Origin: Mytilus trossulus
Lineage: Eukaryota; Mollusca; Bivalvia; Mytilida; Mytilidae
DNA length: 64,000 nucleotides
Assembly: GCF_036588685.1 (NCBI RefSeq)
Contig: NW_026963311.1
Span: 310,001-374,000 of the forward strand
Reading direction: 5' to 3'
The notes beneath the pieces are model-generated. The model was not told where the DNA came from. It ran no database searches and saw only the letters and a program-made list of their open reading frames with translations. Shown one piece after another: positions 48,914 to 63,900 of the stretch (position 1 is its first letter; each line of letters opens with the position of its first letter). The translations under genes and the position numbers were made by a program.

Positions 48914-51900
48914 CTAAAAAAAATATTATCTTTATCAACTGGTATCAAAAACAACTGCAGAACTTGTTTCTTTGTAATATGCTTTGTTATCTTTCCGTTT
49001 GATTTGGTCTTGAGCATTTCTGATGAAGATCCCATCTACGAATACGTGTTTTTAAATAAATTTGTTAAATGATAACATGTTTGATTAAAAAACCAAAAAC
49101 AAGACGTTATTTCACATCCCATCTTATATGTTCATATTCTTTACAACGCACAAACAGGTCGTCATTAACTTCTTATGCTAATCAAACCTTTAAACGGATT
49201 TCAGAAGGGATATAGTTACGATACTATCGTAAAGTCATTAAAGAAGGTATTTTTGAGAATTTATATTGATTCGCTCATAGGGTCTTAGCATAGAAAATAA
49301 ACACGTTTATTCTTAAACAAGTTGTTGGCATGATACGGGTATCTATATCGTATATTCTATGATTGTAAGATACTAAACCACTAACGGGAGGAATTGTGTT
49401 TGATATTCATATGATGAAGACGTCATCTCTCTGTCATTTATTAGTCCTTTATTAATTTATGTTGATCATTGTCGTTTTACTTACTAGTAGTTTCTTTTGA
49501 TACCTAATACGGAACTTAGACTTTTAAACTGAATTTTACTGTGTGTATTGCAGTGTGTTTGTTTATTCCACATTGACAAGAGGTACAGTAAAGGGGGAGG
49601 GTTGAGATTTCACAAAACAGGTTGAACCTCGCCGCAAGTTTGCGCATGTCATGTCAGGAACCTCTGACCTTTGTTGGTCGTGTACTGTAAACCAACTTAT
49701 TTTCGCGTATACTTTATTTCGCGTTTTACGATTTCTAGTCCACTTCGCGGCTATTTAATTTCGCGATTTTCTATCTACTTGATTTAGTTTGATAAGTAAA
49801 GATCCAAGCTATACGTATTCGCGACGATTTATATTCGCGTTATTTTTCTACACTCGAATGTCGCGAAAATAAATCGCTCGCGAAAATAAGTTGGTTTACA
49901 GTATATGTTTTTAAGTATAGTTCATTTTTTTGTTTCAAAGTTAGTGATCTCCATTTTCGCTGAACTAGTACACACTATTGTGTAAGAAGCAGCTGAAGTC
50001 CGCCTCCGGGTGCGATATTTTCTCCCTGTGTTGAAGGCCCATTGGTGGTCTTGTTTTGGTCTTGGTGCTGTTTTTCTGGTTTTTAGTCGGGTTGTTGTCT
50101 CTGTAACGCATTCACGTTTTCATTCTCAATTTAGTGCAAGTCTGCAGGAATTTAAAAGAATGGCCTGGGACGAACTTTAAAAATATGTATTGTATAATGT
50201 GTTTTTGCTACAACTTCAAATACAGCATGTCCACGATAATGATGGTCACATCTTTTTGACAGTATTTTGTTTTATGAGAACTTACATAAAAATCAAATAT
50301 GATGCATTTAACAACAATTATGACGTATGCATGAAGACAGTGTTACTTTGTCTTATTATATTAACTTTCATTAATACAGGATTCCTGTTTTTCATAAAAC
50401 ATGTAAATTCTAATAGGTTTAATTTTTCATACTTCACTTCTGTACTTTCCAATGAACAAATCATATAGCTGTTGAAAAGTCAACTGTCTATTGAACTTCA
50501 ATTCTGCTTTCTGTTTCTGAAATGAATATTTTAAATATCTATTAGAAGGTTTTGATCTTTTTGTTGTGAACGCATCATGCTGCAGACAAATTGTATCTAC
50601 ACGCCGCGAAGCAAAATGTTCTTCATATGACTGTGTAAAAATGGCAGATGTTTCATTGTTTCTGCTTTATTCATTAAAACTTTTAAAAACTGCATGAGCT
50701 TAAAATATTGAATGACCCCATGCATTATGCTTGCTTTTCCTCTGGATTTTATTTTGTTTTTGTTGTTGTTGCTGTCATATTCACGTTTATCACTGCTCCG
50801 ATAAGTCACAAACAAAAAGTTTTACTTATTTCTTTATCAATAACTGCAAGTCTATAAATTTAACCTCTTCTACAGAATTTGAATACAAATACATACACAT
50901 TATTGATGAACCAAAAAATATTGATAAAAAAACATTATTATGCATTTCAAATTCTATATCCGATAATTTATCTTAGTGTTTTTCTTCATACAGAGTTATA
51001 ATTCATGATTTTTATCTACTGAGTTTGAAATGTGATAAGATAGTAATACTTACATTTGATAGTTCGTATATTTCACTCCAGAATGCCTGATCATTGACTG
51101 GCTCTATCCCTTTAAAGAAAGGACCTATGAGTTTTCTGTATCTTGGTACATCTTTATGGAACAATAATTTCTGTGTTGGTGAATCCTGTCCATTTACAAA
51201 GAAAATTGCAATATAAACGTTTACATATAGTATTGATTTTACATCAACAACCAATATATAAATCATATCATTTCATGATATATCTGTTTTCACAGGTTTA
51301 ACGTAACATTGTCCTCTTTGTGTTTTTGTTTTATAAATTTAAATTTTCAAATATTTGGCAACAAGCATCACGCAGAGATATATTATGTCGAAATGCACAT
51401 CTTTTTCAGAAAAATGGGTACCCATGATGTTCATGGTGTCATATATCGCATTATTGCATTTTTTCTTTATGAAAAATAAATCAAATGAATTCAATGCTTT
51501 CAGATTGTATCTATCGTATTTAGGCAACATACTACTTACAACTGGAATACAGAAACCAATATACAAAAATATAACAAAAATAAATAAATAAATATACTTT
51601 AAATCTGACCTTGTTTACTTTGTGAGCTGTTTGCGTGAAGCTTTCTACAAACACTTGTCTTAGAATGTCCAAACATGGCCCGACATGTCCAGGCACATTA
51701 ACGTCAAACAGTATGTCTGGTTTACCAATCAATGGAGCCAAAATTCGTGTAGCATACCTAAAATATAGAAAAAAATATGAACGGTTCAGAACAAAATTAT
51801 TAGATTGAAAGATGAATTTTGTATAAAGATCCTAGACATGGTAAATGAGACGACAACGTGCGTTTATATTAAACAATATAGTAAACACAATATGAGAAAT

Positions 51901-54900
51901 AATTTATTTTTAGAAACAAAAACATGAATAAAAACAAGTTACCCCGATCATTGAATCTGAGAATGTATAAACGCAGTTAAAAACCAATACATATACTGTG
52001 GATTCATTATTATTCGTTGGATACCAATTTTCGTGGATTTCGTGGGTACATGGGAACCACGAAATTAAATGTTTAACGAATGATAAATTTCTATAGGCTT
52101 GTATGCAGACCTCGACAAAACCACGAAATTAAATATCCACGAACAATCAAGTTTTCCTTTATCCACGAAAATTGATACCCACGAAAATAAATGAATCCAC
52201 GGTATGTAAATATCAGGCAAACTTACATCTCATTTTTCCATGATTGTAGTACGTCTGAATCAATGTTAAAGTCATCTCCAATTTTATCCAACATGCAGAG
52301 GAAGTAACGAATAGAATTGGATAGCGTTTGTGGGTCCACTAGTTCCTCAAATGTCGAATCAATGTAGTCTGTTAGAAGCAACTGGACATAGATATGCATA
52401 CATTTTTAATTCAATATACTCAATTGTTCTTAAAACAATAATCAACAATACACGTATCCGTTAATAAATATACAAAGAGGAAAGACTGTTTGTTTGATCT
52501 TGACAAACACTTTACCGGCACCTTAATCAAAATGTGTGCCGGTACTAAGTCGGTTTATCTAGGCTATCCGAGCCATCCGACACATAGAGTGGTGATAACA
52601 GTATGTTGCTTGAGGTAAGTGTGAATTGTTGTACTGTCTTATTTGTTTGGTTCACTACTCTTTTTTTACCTTTACGAATCAGAATACCACTTATGTAATC
52701 CTTGGTCATTAATTTTCTTTACAGAAGAAGTTCATGCGTTTAATTTAGTTAATTGTTTCTGTTGAATGAGAGTCGACTTATAGAGACTGATATATATATT
52801 TAAATACATTCCAAATAAAGATAGACTCATTCATTTGAAATTAATTATACCTTCGTATGAAATAATCTATTCAAAAATATATCCCCAAATCCAAGTTCTC
52901 TTTTCGAATTTTCATCATCTGGAAGATTGGACTGGAAAATATGATATTTTTTTTAATTATTAAACATGATAAAATCAGACACAGACAAATCACTATTCAT
53001 AAGTCAATACTATCAAATTTATTCTGTTGAAATAACTTTAAATACATATAATACTGAACACTGCCCTTTCCACGATTTCGATATCTATATAACCAACGTG
53101 AAACTCAATACCAAAATTTACGATAAAAGAGATGATTATTCATTTCCTACCGTTATTATTCATTTTTAGATGGTGACGTCCCCTTGTCATAAACACATTT
53201 ATTCTAAAACCAGTTGTTGGCATTATAAGGATTATGTTTGTCTCATATATTTTATGATGGTATAATGATAAACCTATAACGGTGGGGATTGTACTTGATC
53301 TGCATATGATGAAGACATAATCTGTCAATCAGCTTTATTAAGGTCTGGAGCTGGCATGTCAGTAGTCCTTTGTTAATTAATGTATCATTGTCATTTGCTT
53401 TAGTTTCTGTGGTTTCCTATTCTGACATCGGATTCGGTCTTCTTTTGAACTGAGTTTTACTGTGCGTATCGTTGTGTGTTTGTTTTTTCTACATTGGCTA
53501 ACGGTATAGGGGAAGGGTTGAGATTTCAAAAAACGTGTTTAACCCCGCTGCATGTTTGCGCCTGTCCCAAGTCAGTAGCCTCTTGCCTTTGTTAGTCGTC
53601 TTGTATTATTTTCAATTTTCGTGTCTTGTGTATAGTTTGTAGTTTAGTATGACGTTAATTATCACTGAACTAGTATACATTTAAGTTTATTGGCCAGCTG
53701 AAAAACGCCTCCGCATGCGGAGTTTCTCGCTGCATTAGAGACCCATCGATGTCATTCGGCTGTTGTCTGCTCTTTGTTCGGGTTGTTGTCCTTTTGAAAC
53801 ATTCCCCATTTCCATTCTCAATTTTCTTACATAAATAACTGAATACGGAGGCTATTTGCCAATATAAGAGATAATCATGATTTATTTCTGACAACATTTA
53901 TTTCTAATAAAATCAACAGAATTTTAATACATTTGTGACCATAATTTGTTTTAACTCAGGTAATATCTGTAATTTAAGCTTGTTGATTATCTTTACATTG
54001 TAGGTTCAATTGAAGCATTACATGCAAGCAACTTATCCAGAATATTCAGACGGCAGCCAAATCCGAAGATAAACTTCTGCTGCTAAACATATTTTTATCC
54101 TTTGGCTACACAATCCATGATTTTTTTTTTAATTTCCAAAAGTATATAATAATCAGCTCGTTTCACTGGTCACGGAAACATTTTTTTAAATATTTATTAT
54201 AAAAAAAAAGTTTTCAATGTCTTATTTCAAAAATTGGACAATATCATTGTCAAATATTATGCTACATGCATATGCTATTGAAGCATATCAAGCTCCTAAC
54301 AGCTGTCTGTCATCCCTCTAAGAGCATCTTTTAAGTATAAATGACGACTGTTCAATTTCTATTATTCAGTGTTTACTTTTGCAATTGAAAATGTGAAAAG
54401 TATAAGCTAACAGTTTAGCAATATTCAAATCACATAAATACCTTGAAAAGATAAATAAATCATAAGATAAGCACAAATCATTGTATCGCATAAACTTCAC
54501 ATTAAGCCAGACAGGTTTCGTCTACAGGATAAGCGGACTATGCTGTACGTGAATAACCTAGCATTTTAATTACTCTCAATGAAAACGTCAAAACCGAGAT
54601 TAGGACATACTTGATTCATTGATAATCAGACGAGCATTCTGTTATTCCTGAAGGTGACGGTTATACATATTTAATGCAGAATAGAAACGTTCTTCATAGT
54701 GACCCTGTTCTAATTGTTTTTCATTCCAAGAAAATAAACCAAGAATGTGTCCATAGTACACGGATGCATCATACTTATGTTCAGTGGATTGTGCAATTGG
54801 GATCGAACGGAAGCACATACCAGAAAAAAACATAGATATTTTTAATTGGTTCATATATATTAAGTAGGATATTCTATACTTTGGCAAACTACAATTTGGC

Positions 54901-57900
54901 TATATGAACCCATTATTGTTTCCTATGATAACTCATGAGTTAAGGTGAGTAAAAAATCAGACTACATCCAAAGAAAAGAAAAACAAATAAAGACCATGAA
55001 GTGAATGCACAGAGCGAGAACAAATACATAATTTATATTACTGTTAACTGGATATTGGTTAAGTTGATTAGATTATTATTTCTATAACTAATGAGTATAA
55101 AACATAATTCATTACTTACCGAAAATGTTTCCTGTAAAAAGATAAAATGATAAAAAAAATCGAGCTCGATTGACTATTAAAAACTACAATTCTTTAAAAA
55201 AAGTTTTTAAACTGAATGTCTTTTTTACCTACTTAAGCTTGCAAATGGCAATAATTGGATTAGACTTTTGCAATGCTACATTGCTATCTCTAATTCGTCG
55301 TCGTAAATTATGACAAATATTTGTATGTAAACGTGTTATATAAGGAATAACCAACAACCAGTAAAGCGTTCTTTATTTTACACTATGTAGTGGAAATTTC
55401 GATAAATCGTGTCAAAGGACAAGGTACGATAAGCATCAGAGAACAGCCCCCTAATTTCGTTCAAATTAAAAGTGACTTGCCATTAATTAAAATACTATAT
55501 CTTTAAAGTTTAAAACCTATATTTTAGTAAACATCAATAGATTTTTCAACTTCCACTGATATTATTCATGCTCTGTTGCTGTAAACACCTCAAGATTCGC
55601 GAAAAGGGCAGAAAAATGGCAGTTTCTAAACCTTTTTCTGTATTTTAAACTAGGTGCGTACCTACGGCCCACGATCATATTTATATCAGACATTCAACAT
55701 AAACGTTTTCAAATATTTTAGTGGGCCGTTGCTACGCCCATAGTTAAAAATTAAAAAAAGTGACAAAAATCGACGTTGTTTTCATTGAATCATCGAAATT
55801 TGTAAACGATCTGCGGACCGTATATGATTTCCGGTATTCACTGAATTCGACGACAGACTGTATATATGCATGCTACGCTATAATGTCGTGTTTCTTTAGG
55901 ACGAACATTATAATTTGACAAAGTAAAACAGGATATTTATTATTCATGAATTTAAAGTTACATTTTAGAAGACCGTCGAATTTTGACCAAAAATCAGAGG
56001 GAACTTTGAAAAACTTCAGAGAAACTTCTGGAACGTAATTGTAAACCAAAGTTATATCATAACTGGTTCGTGCTCAAATAGTGCCTATACGTATTTTGTT
56101 TTTTAATTGACGAAAGAGTCGTCCAGGAATGTATAAATATGGCTTTTCACGGTTAGTTCGGCCATATTGTATAGGGAGCAGATTTTTTTTAGAAAGAGGT
56201 GGAAATAGTATGGGAAATCCTATGTGTGTTTCCAAGCAACTGCTCTGTTTAAATGATGTTTTTTCGTATTTTTCACACCATTTTTACCTTCATTATAAAA
56301 ATCTGCCCCCTATCCAATATGGCCGAACTAACCGTGAAGAGCCCTATTATATAAATCTCCGTTGACACTTTTGTGAAAAGTGCTTTCTTTCACGTCTGCA
56401 TTTCTATCAAGTATGGCATGCGAAGTTAACATTTCAGGCAATCATTCAATATAAATACAGATGGCGAAAACAAATTACAGAACTGTGAATAATAACATAC
56501 ATTGTAGTTCATATGACATAAGTAGACACCATGTGACAATTTTAATCATTGTGTCAGTGTTACAATAATAAAGATCAAACAAAACTATCCTACACTTTTA
56601 TGATCTAAATTATGTATCTTGAGTAATTTTTTAGTCATGGTGTTGAATTTATTTATTGGACTTATGATTTGTTATTGTCCCCCACCTTCCCGTTGCTCTT
56701 TTTCAACGACAACGCGTGCTACTTCGTATTTCTTGTTTACAAATACTTTACATAACTGTCCGATATATATATGCATGCAAGTATTTGCCACTGGACGGGC
56801 AGAAAACAACATTTGATCAATCATATCTCCTCAAAATTAACAGTACTAATAGTATATTGACTTTTAACATACTCAAAAGAATAAAAGATTCGTTTATTTT
56901 TGTTTAATCAGATATTCACACGTCAAAAAAAAAAATGAATATTGAATATCAAAGGGAAAAATCATAGTCAAAGATATCTTGCTTGTAATTTCGTACGCTA
57001 GACGTGTGTTTAGTGTACAAAAGACTCATCAGTGACGGTCGAATAAAAAAAATGTCAAAAGATCATAAAAGGCTCAAAATTCTGAAAATTTCGCCAAAGG
57101 TTATCTATTCCTGAATAGATTATCCGTAGTTTTTCAAACAATTCAAAGTTTTGTTAACAGTTAATTTGTTAAATTGACCATTTCAATGATAATTCATGTT
57201 TACACAAAGGACATCGTCTTGCTGCATGGGTTGTTTGTGTCATTAATTTTTAATGCGATAGCTAAAAAGGTTACAGTCTGCAGGAAGACATATTACCCTA
57301 ACTTGACACTATAATTTTATTCTGACTCCGAACCAACTAGTCTTTGCTCTTACCCCTAAATGCCAATTGATTAATGGAAAATCAGCAAATACCGATTTTA
57401 AAGTCTTAGGTTTTACCAGGCCGGTGTCAGAACCCACGATATCAGACATTTTAATTCATTTATTATATTTATTTAATTGTACAATGGATTAATTGTGGGG
57501 AGCATATTGTAAGAATCTATCTTATATGAATCCTTGCTTGAACATACACATCCACTCAAAAGAAATAACCTCTGCATCATATATAGAAATAAGAAGATGT
57601 GGTATGAGTGCCAATGATACTACTCTCACTCCAAGTCACAACGTGTAAAAGGTAAACAAACACCGAACAGCAAGCTATCAAGGACCAAACAATGACTAAT
57701 GTATCAATTCAAACAAGAAAACCAACAATCTAATAAAAAAAACTAGAAACGAGGAACACTTAAGAATCACGACATTGCAAAACATGTTCCTGACTAGTTG
57801 CAAACAAATGCAGCATGTTTAAACGTTTTAAAAGGCGACAACCGTCACCCTAACCCGGACTAATATACTTTTATTAGTAACTTGCATGTCCAATTATAAC

Positions 57901-60900
57901 TGTTCATTTTGATAAACAAATTATATAAACACAAAAACAAAACGAAAAAAAACCCAAAATGCAAGATAAGCACAAATATGTATTTTACATGATATTTCAC
58001 AAATCATTTGACAACGACAGGAAAGATAAACCATTTTTCGTCATTGCCATTATACACATCATAATTACAGAAAACAAAACAGTTCCATATTTCATTGCAT
58101 CTAGAAAGAAACATCAGTTTATTCTGTACTCAGTTCTCACTTGTCTTTGTCATTTTTCCCTGGCTTCCAAGATGAAATGAACGGATACACAAGTATTCTT
58201 CTTCTTTTATGGGGATTTTATTCTGATACACGCTTGTCAGAGTCGACACTTATTTAGGTTTTAGACACTGGTTTATTATACTTGGCAAACAGTGTATAGC
58301 CATGACTCAGATATCATAACAGTCTAATATCTGACATTATGACATTTACCGTTGATCTCAAGGTCAAAACAATTGCTATTTTGTTTTTGACATTAAACTT
58401 TCATGGTTAAATGATTGTCCAAACTTAAACATATATATTCTTACAGGTTTACTGTAATTTTTTTACTGCAAAATATAATTAACTCCTAAGGTCACATCCC
58501 TGTTATATAATACATCGCTAATTATCTTTAAAATGGTTTATATCCCCACCCCTTGCCGTGATAAGTCGTTTCTAATTCACCATTGGCTTTGTACCCATGC
58601 AGAGGACACATTAACATTCCCACCCCTACATCATATTGATTTGTAATTGCCTTTGTTAAACATTATTCCACACGATGTCTGTAATTAGTACACGTCACGT
58701 CTATTTCATTTCATTTACTGTTAAATATCTTTAAAAACTGTTCAAACCCATCCCAAATGAGTAAATCCTTTATAATCTTGTTTTCATAAAGAGACCTTCA
58801 AATTGAAACAAAGGTTTTGTAGTTGTCTTCATTTAAAAAAAATGTTTGCTGTTGCTAAGCAAGATGCGGGTTTCTATACTCGATATAGAATTCGTCCAAA
58901 AAAATTATAATAATCTAGATGTTTATATTATAGTGTAACACCGTTTAAAGAAGTATATTCTTCAAAAATAACTAGGTTCATTTCTAAAAAAACATAAAGA
59001 ACCTCTTACTGAACGGCTGCTATGCACTTGTTATGTAGCTAAGTTGTTAATAAGCGTTTAATGACTTAATGACTTACAATTGAACTAACTTTTCATTTCT
59101 AACTGAAAATTGTTCATAAACAGACAAGCTGCATTGCATTCAATTCAATTTGTTCCAAAAAAAATACTAATTAATTTGTAGTTTGCTTTAATTCAAACAT
59201 GTTTTGCTGTTTCTAAGCAACACTTGTGTTGCTATGGTCAATACGAAATTTGTTCAGAATAAAAGATGTATATGAAAGAATATTGGAATGAAACACCATA
59301 TGGAGAGAAAAATTTTCAAACAACTGCTTAATTCATACTTTAGAGGGGCAAGCACCAATTTTTAAACCGTTGCTAGGTTGTTTTTAGGCATATTGTTAAC
59401 AAAATCAAAGGGACTTTTCATTTATGACTCCAGGTTCTTCTTGGACAAACAATATTATTTGCAAATATTTAAATTTGTACTGATAAAGAAATTAATTTGT
59501 GATAATTTTCAATCTTGATAAAAGAAACCTTTGCTAGGCAACCTCCCTTTCACCAAAACACAACAAAATCGTAATTTTTTCAAGTGTCTACACTACGACT
59601 ATCAATGATATCAGTATAAATAAAAAAACGAAGATGTGGTATGATTGCCAATGAGACAACTGTCCACAAGAGACCAAAATGGCACAGACATTAACAACTA
59701 TAGGTCACCGTACGGCCTTCCTTATTTGGAGAGGGGGCCAAAAACGGCCCTAATCATACCTTGTCCTTTATAATTTATAATTCAAAATAATTTTAAACGG
59801 TCACATATATAATAAAGCCAATGTTATACTTTTGATTCACTATCAATGGCTGAGAGGAATATTGAAAAAAATTTACGGTTAACGATATTCAAATTTATAT
59901 GTACTTTAAGAAAACATGAGAATGAAAACTTGAATGATAGCTTATTAATATTTAATATGTATTGTAAACAATTAAGGTGAATTAATATATTATGTACCAA
60001 GTGCCATTGTTGCAGTTTTGAATCCTCTTCACCATCGTTCGACAGCAGCAATGATATAGTCTCTGACGTCGCATTTTCTATTTCTTTACCTTGTGAATTC
60101 ACTACAAAATATAAACAGAACTCATTAAAACATCACTAAATATATACTGCTTTATATGTATAGCTGTAAGTAATCATGACCATACATGCTGTCGATATTA
60201 TTTACCTATATTATGGTATTGCACAAGGTCAACTGTTTATGACGTAATTAAACTTAACTTATTGGATTTGCAATAATCGATATTTTAAGTCTAAGGACAC
60301 TTTCGAATTAGTTGAAAGCGGTTTTACACTAGCTTTCAGTAACTGCAAATACTCTAATATCGGTGCTTGTGTCTATTTTGTTTATGTTACTTTTTTGTGC
60401 TTCCTTCCGATCTATTGACATTTCCTTTTGATATATTGAAATAAGGCATTTGCAACTGGTTTATAATTTTTGTTCTTATGCTGTGCTGTTTCCCATTTAA
60501 GGGGAGGGTTGAGCTCTTACAAAATTGTTTTCTTCCCCACTATTTAGGTCCCTGTACCGAAGCAGGATTATAAAACTTGTGGGTGTTGCGATCGTTTGTT
60601 CATATTCAGTATTTGCTTTTCTTTAATCGTATTGTTACTTTTTTTCATATTGATGACGACCGTAAAATGACCTATAACTTTTAACAAATCTTCTGTTGAT
60701 ATTGACTCTATCTAGATAAGGTGTAATTCGAAATTAGTCATGCATAATATTTGATTTCGTTTGAAAAATATAGGTTGATGAAACATATTTACCACATATC
60801 TCTTGTTCGCCACGAGGCTTGTACATAAGGGCCATTCTACAGTTGTCTTTAACCATATAATGTTTTAATGTATTCAAACAAATCAATCCATTGTTTCTCT

Positions 60901-63900
60901 CACTGGTGTTGTCAATATCATTCAATGTTAGTTTGCCAGCTTTTCCTTCTTGCCATTCTAAGATATAATATTTGAATGTGTATTTCTGTATGGCCTTAAA
61001 TATTATAACATAGGACTATGAAGACATGCGTATTTGTTTGAACTCACGATAAAATATACAAAAAATACAGTTAAAAATTTACTCCGTATCATGACTAACA
61101 TCTAGGAATGGACAATGAATTCCTGCTGAGAACAAAACAATACGAAAAAATAAAGGATTTCAGCTTCCCAACAGTAAATTTACAATTTTATCTAGCAACA
61201 TTGCAGATCGCCTGTATATTGACTTCCCATCTCCTAGTTGTTACGATATTCAAGAGCTTCTATTTCATACCGAGTTTTCATTGATAAAGATTTGCAGGTA
61301 ACAAGGAAGCTATTGAATCAAGAGTTTTAAGTGGTGAATATCTTTGAAAAGTTTACGGACGCCAACACGAGTTGTTAGGTTCACAGTTGACGACGAATAT
61401 ATTCCAATTGTTATAAAGAGCTTGATTTTTTTTTATTATGATCTCAACTATAGGGGTTTTCTAATGATAAGGAAGCTATCATACAAAAGTTGTGAAATTG
61501 AGGTCATTCCTTCGACAACTAAACTGATGCTTTTATTAGCTGGTAACCCGATATGGGAATTTCTGTTTCACAAATGACGATGGATATCTTTTATTGACGT
61601 AACAAACAATCCAGTTATCTTTCCTTGTATGTTACATCATTACACTATTACGTATTTGCTGGGATGTGACATCATCGAACTATCAGGTATTCGAAATCAA
61701 ATGAGCATCATTGCCGACATCACATTACGGAGTTACCAAAATAACCAACGGTGTTTGGTTGTTTTTGTATTACTCAGTCTTTAGTTTGCTTTGCTGTAGA
61801 CTGTTGGTAGGTCATTTTCAGTTTTTTTTGTGGATTTCAGTTTGTGAAGCCAGCTGAAGGACGCCTCAGTACCAGTTTATTGAAAGTTATCAAAATATCA
61901 AGTTTAAATTAACACGCACATCATATGCATGCAGAAATGCATTTTAGATGTATGAATGTGATGAGAAATGCATACCTAAAAAAAGTTCATCATGTTGTGG
62001 TATTTCTGAGGCAGGTTTATTTTTATAAACCTGAGCACAACATTTCTGTTTCACCTGTGATATTGTATCACAATTAAGAACTTTGACAGGAAAATGCTGA
62101 TCACTATTACCATTCAAATCTATTTGTAATGTCTAAAACAAAAACATTTTTTTATGAACACTTTATAATGACATGCTAAAAAACTTGTCCATTACATTGT
62201 GATTAATTGGATGAATCAACATATAATTTATTAATAATACTGGAGAAACCTCAAGGAGTTTTATGAGGTTTTTTTATGAATAAGTTGAAATAAGACATCA
62301 CTTTGAGGGATATATGCTTAAATTAATTAAGGAATGAAAGCGTTACTTCACAGTAATAATATATATTAATTAATAACACGTTTATGACAGAGACACATAA
62401 TCAAATAACTAATTCATGTACAAAAATGTACCAACTATGCAAATATGTTCATGAGGTATAAATGTTCATACAAGGAATATTTTCTCGATGAATACCAAAT
62501 TATGTTAATTCCAATCAATATGCTATTTAACAGCTCCAATTCCTAAATGGTGTAAAACCAATAATATTTGATATAGGGAATAATTTTATTCTAATGCAAT
62601 AAATGAAGTAATTTGATAGTTCAATTGTTTTATTTTTTTTTGCAATCAAATTGGAACAATTAGTTATACCTTTATTTAGGTGTTCATTTAAAGCCGTACA
62701 CAAAATAATATATTTCCAAATTTGTGTTTTTACGAAAACAACGCTTTTACGCCCAATTCCGACAATTTCATCCTAATTCAAACTTTGACATTAGAATGAA
62801 TTTTGACTAGCATATCATAGCATATAGATATATAAATTTGTTAAAATTGATGCACATTTTTTTTTTCAAAAGTGACATTGTTTATCAAAAAAAAGTTTTG
62901 TACCAAATTTCTTGTTCAAATTACAAAAATTAAAAGCGACCTTCATTGTATTGGCATTAATATAAAACGCTATACGAAAAAAAACCAACAGACAGTCAAT
63001 CAATCAGCGGGACGTTATTTAATGCATTTAAATTACATTTGATAGATGAATGAATAATTTCGTAAGACTTTTCCGGTCACTCTTAACGCTCTGAAGTTTA
63101 TTTTGTTGATAAATCTAACAATGAATACCAGCATATTTTTATCGTATGATTATACTCACAAATTCAGAACAGTGATCCCGAAACAACGATTGTGATTTAA
63201 GCTGGACACTATTAGGAACAGTGTCTGAAACTAGTCGAACAATCTTTTAAAGGACAAATAAACTGTTTATCTAGGTAATGGACAGTGGTATCATTAATAT
63301 ATTATCTATTTGACTTACAAGATTTTGGTGTTCAATCCTGATTTTGAGTAGCTTCTCTTCTGCAATGGTGTTCTTCGAATTACCCGTAAGAGCATCAATT
63401 GGTCCCATTTCTGTAATTGTTTGTACTGCTTTGTATAACATAAACAATTGCAACCCACTGTGTGGCTGTAACAAAAATCGGTTATTCATATGTGAAACGC
63501 AAACTCATTTTCAGAAATATAAGAAGTTTCTCATGTTAAAGTCTTATTGTTGATTATTATCATAATAGTTATCAAAGGTATGAGGATTATAATTAAGTAC
63601 GCCAGACGCGCGTTTCGTCTACATAAGACTCATCAGTGACGCTCATATCAAAATATTTATAAAGCCAAACAAGTACAAATTTGAAGAGCATTGAGGACCC
63701 AAAATTCAAAAAAGTTGTGCCAAATACGGCTAAGGTAATCTATGCCTGGGATAAGAAATTCCTTAGTTTTAAACAATAAAACAACGCAAATGAAATAACA
63801 CATGTGACTACCCTTAATTAATAAAAAATACATTTCTTGTACTAAAATATTATCTACCTGATAGCACAAAAAATCATCACATTTTTATCAATGCTTTAGA

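Larger units (their letters stand above)
52932..59997 (-). other. Gene B intron between b5 and b6 (7.1 kb)
   Basis: Holds retroelement remnants, inverted-repeat elements and family 1/2 repeats, listed separately. No plexin exon is missing: b5 ends and b6 starts in phase 0. The linker before C2 is variable, so a small optional exon cannot be excluded. Confidence 0.65.

Noticed and set aside
54642-54887. 81-codon minus-strand frame with protein-like composition
   Set aside because: The nucleotide sequence matches a dispersed non-coding mussel repeat as I remember it; no start context, splice phase or domain.
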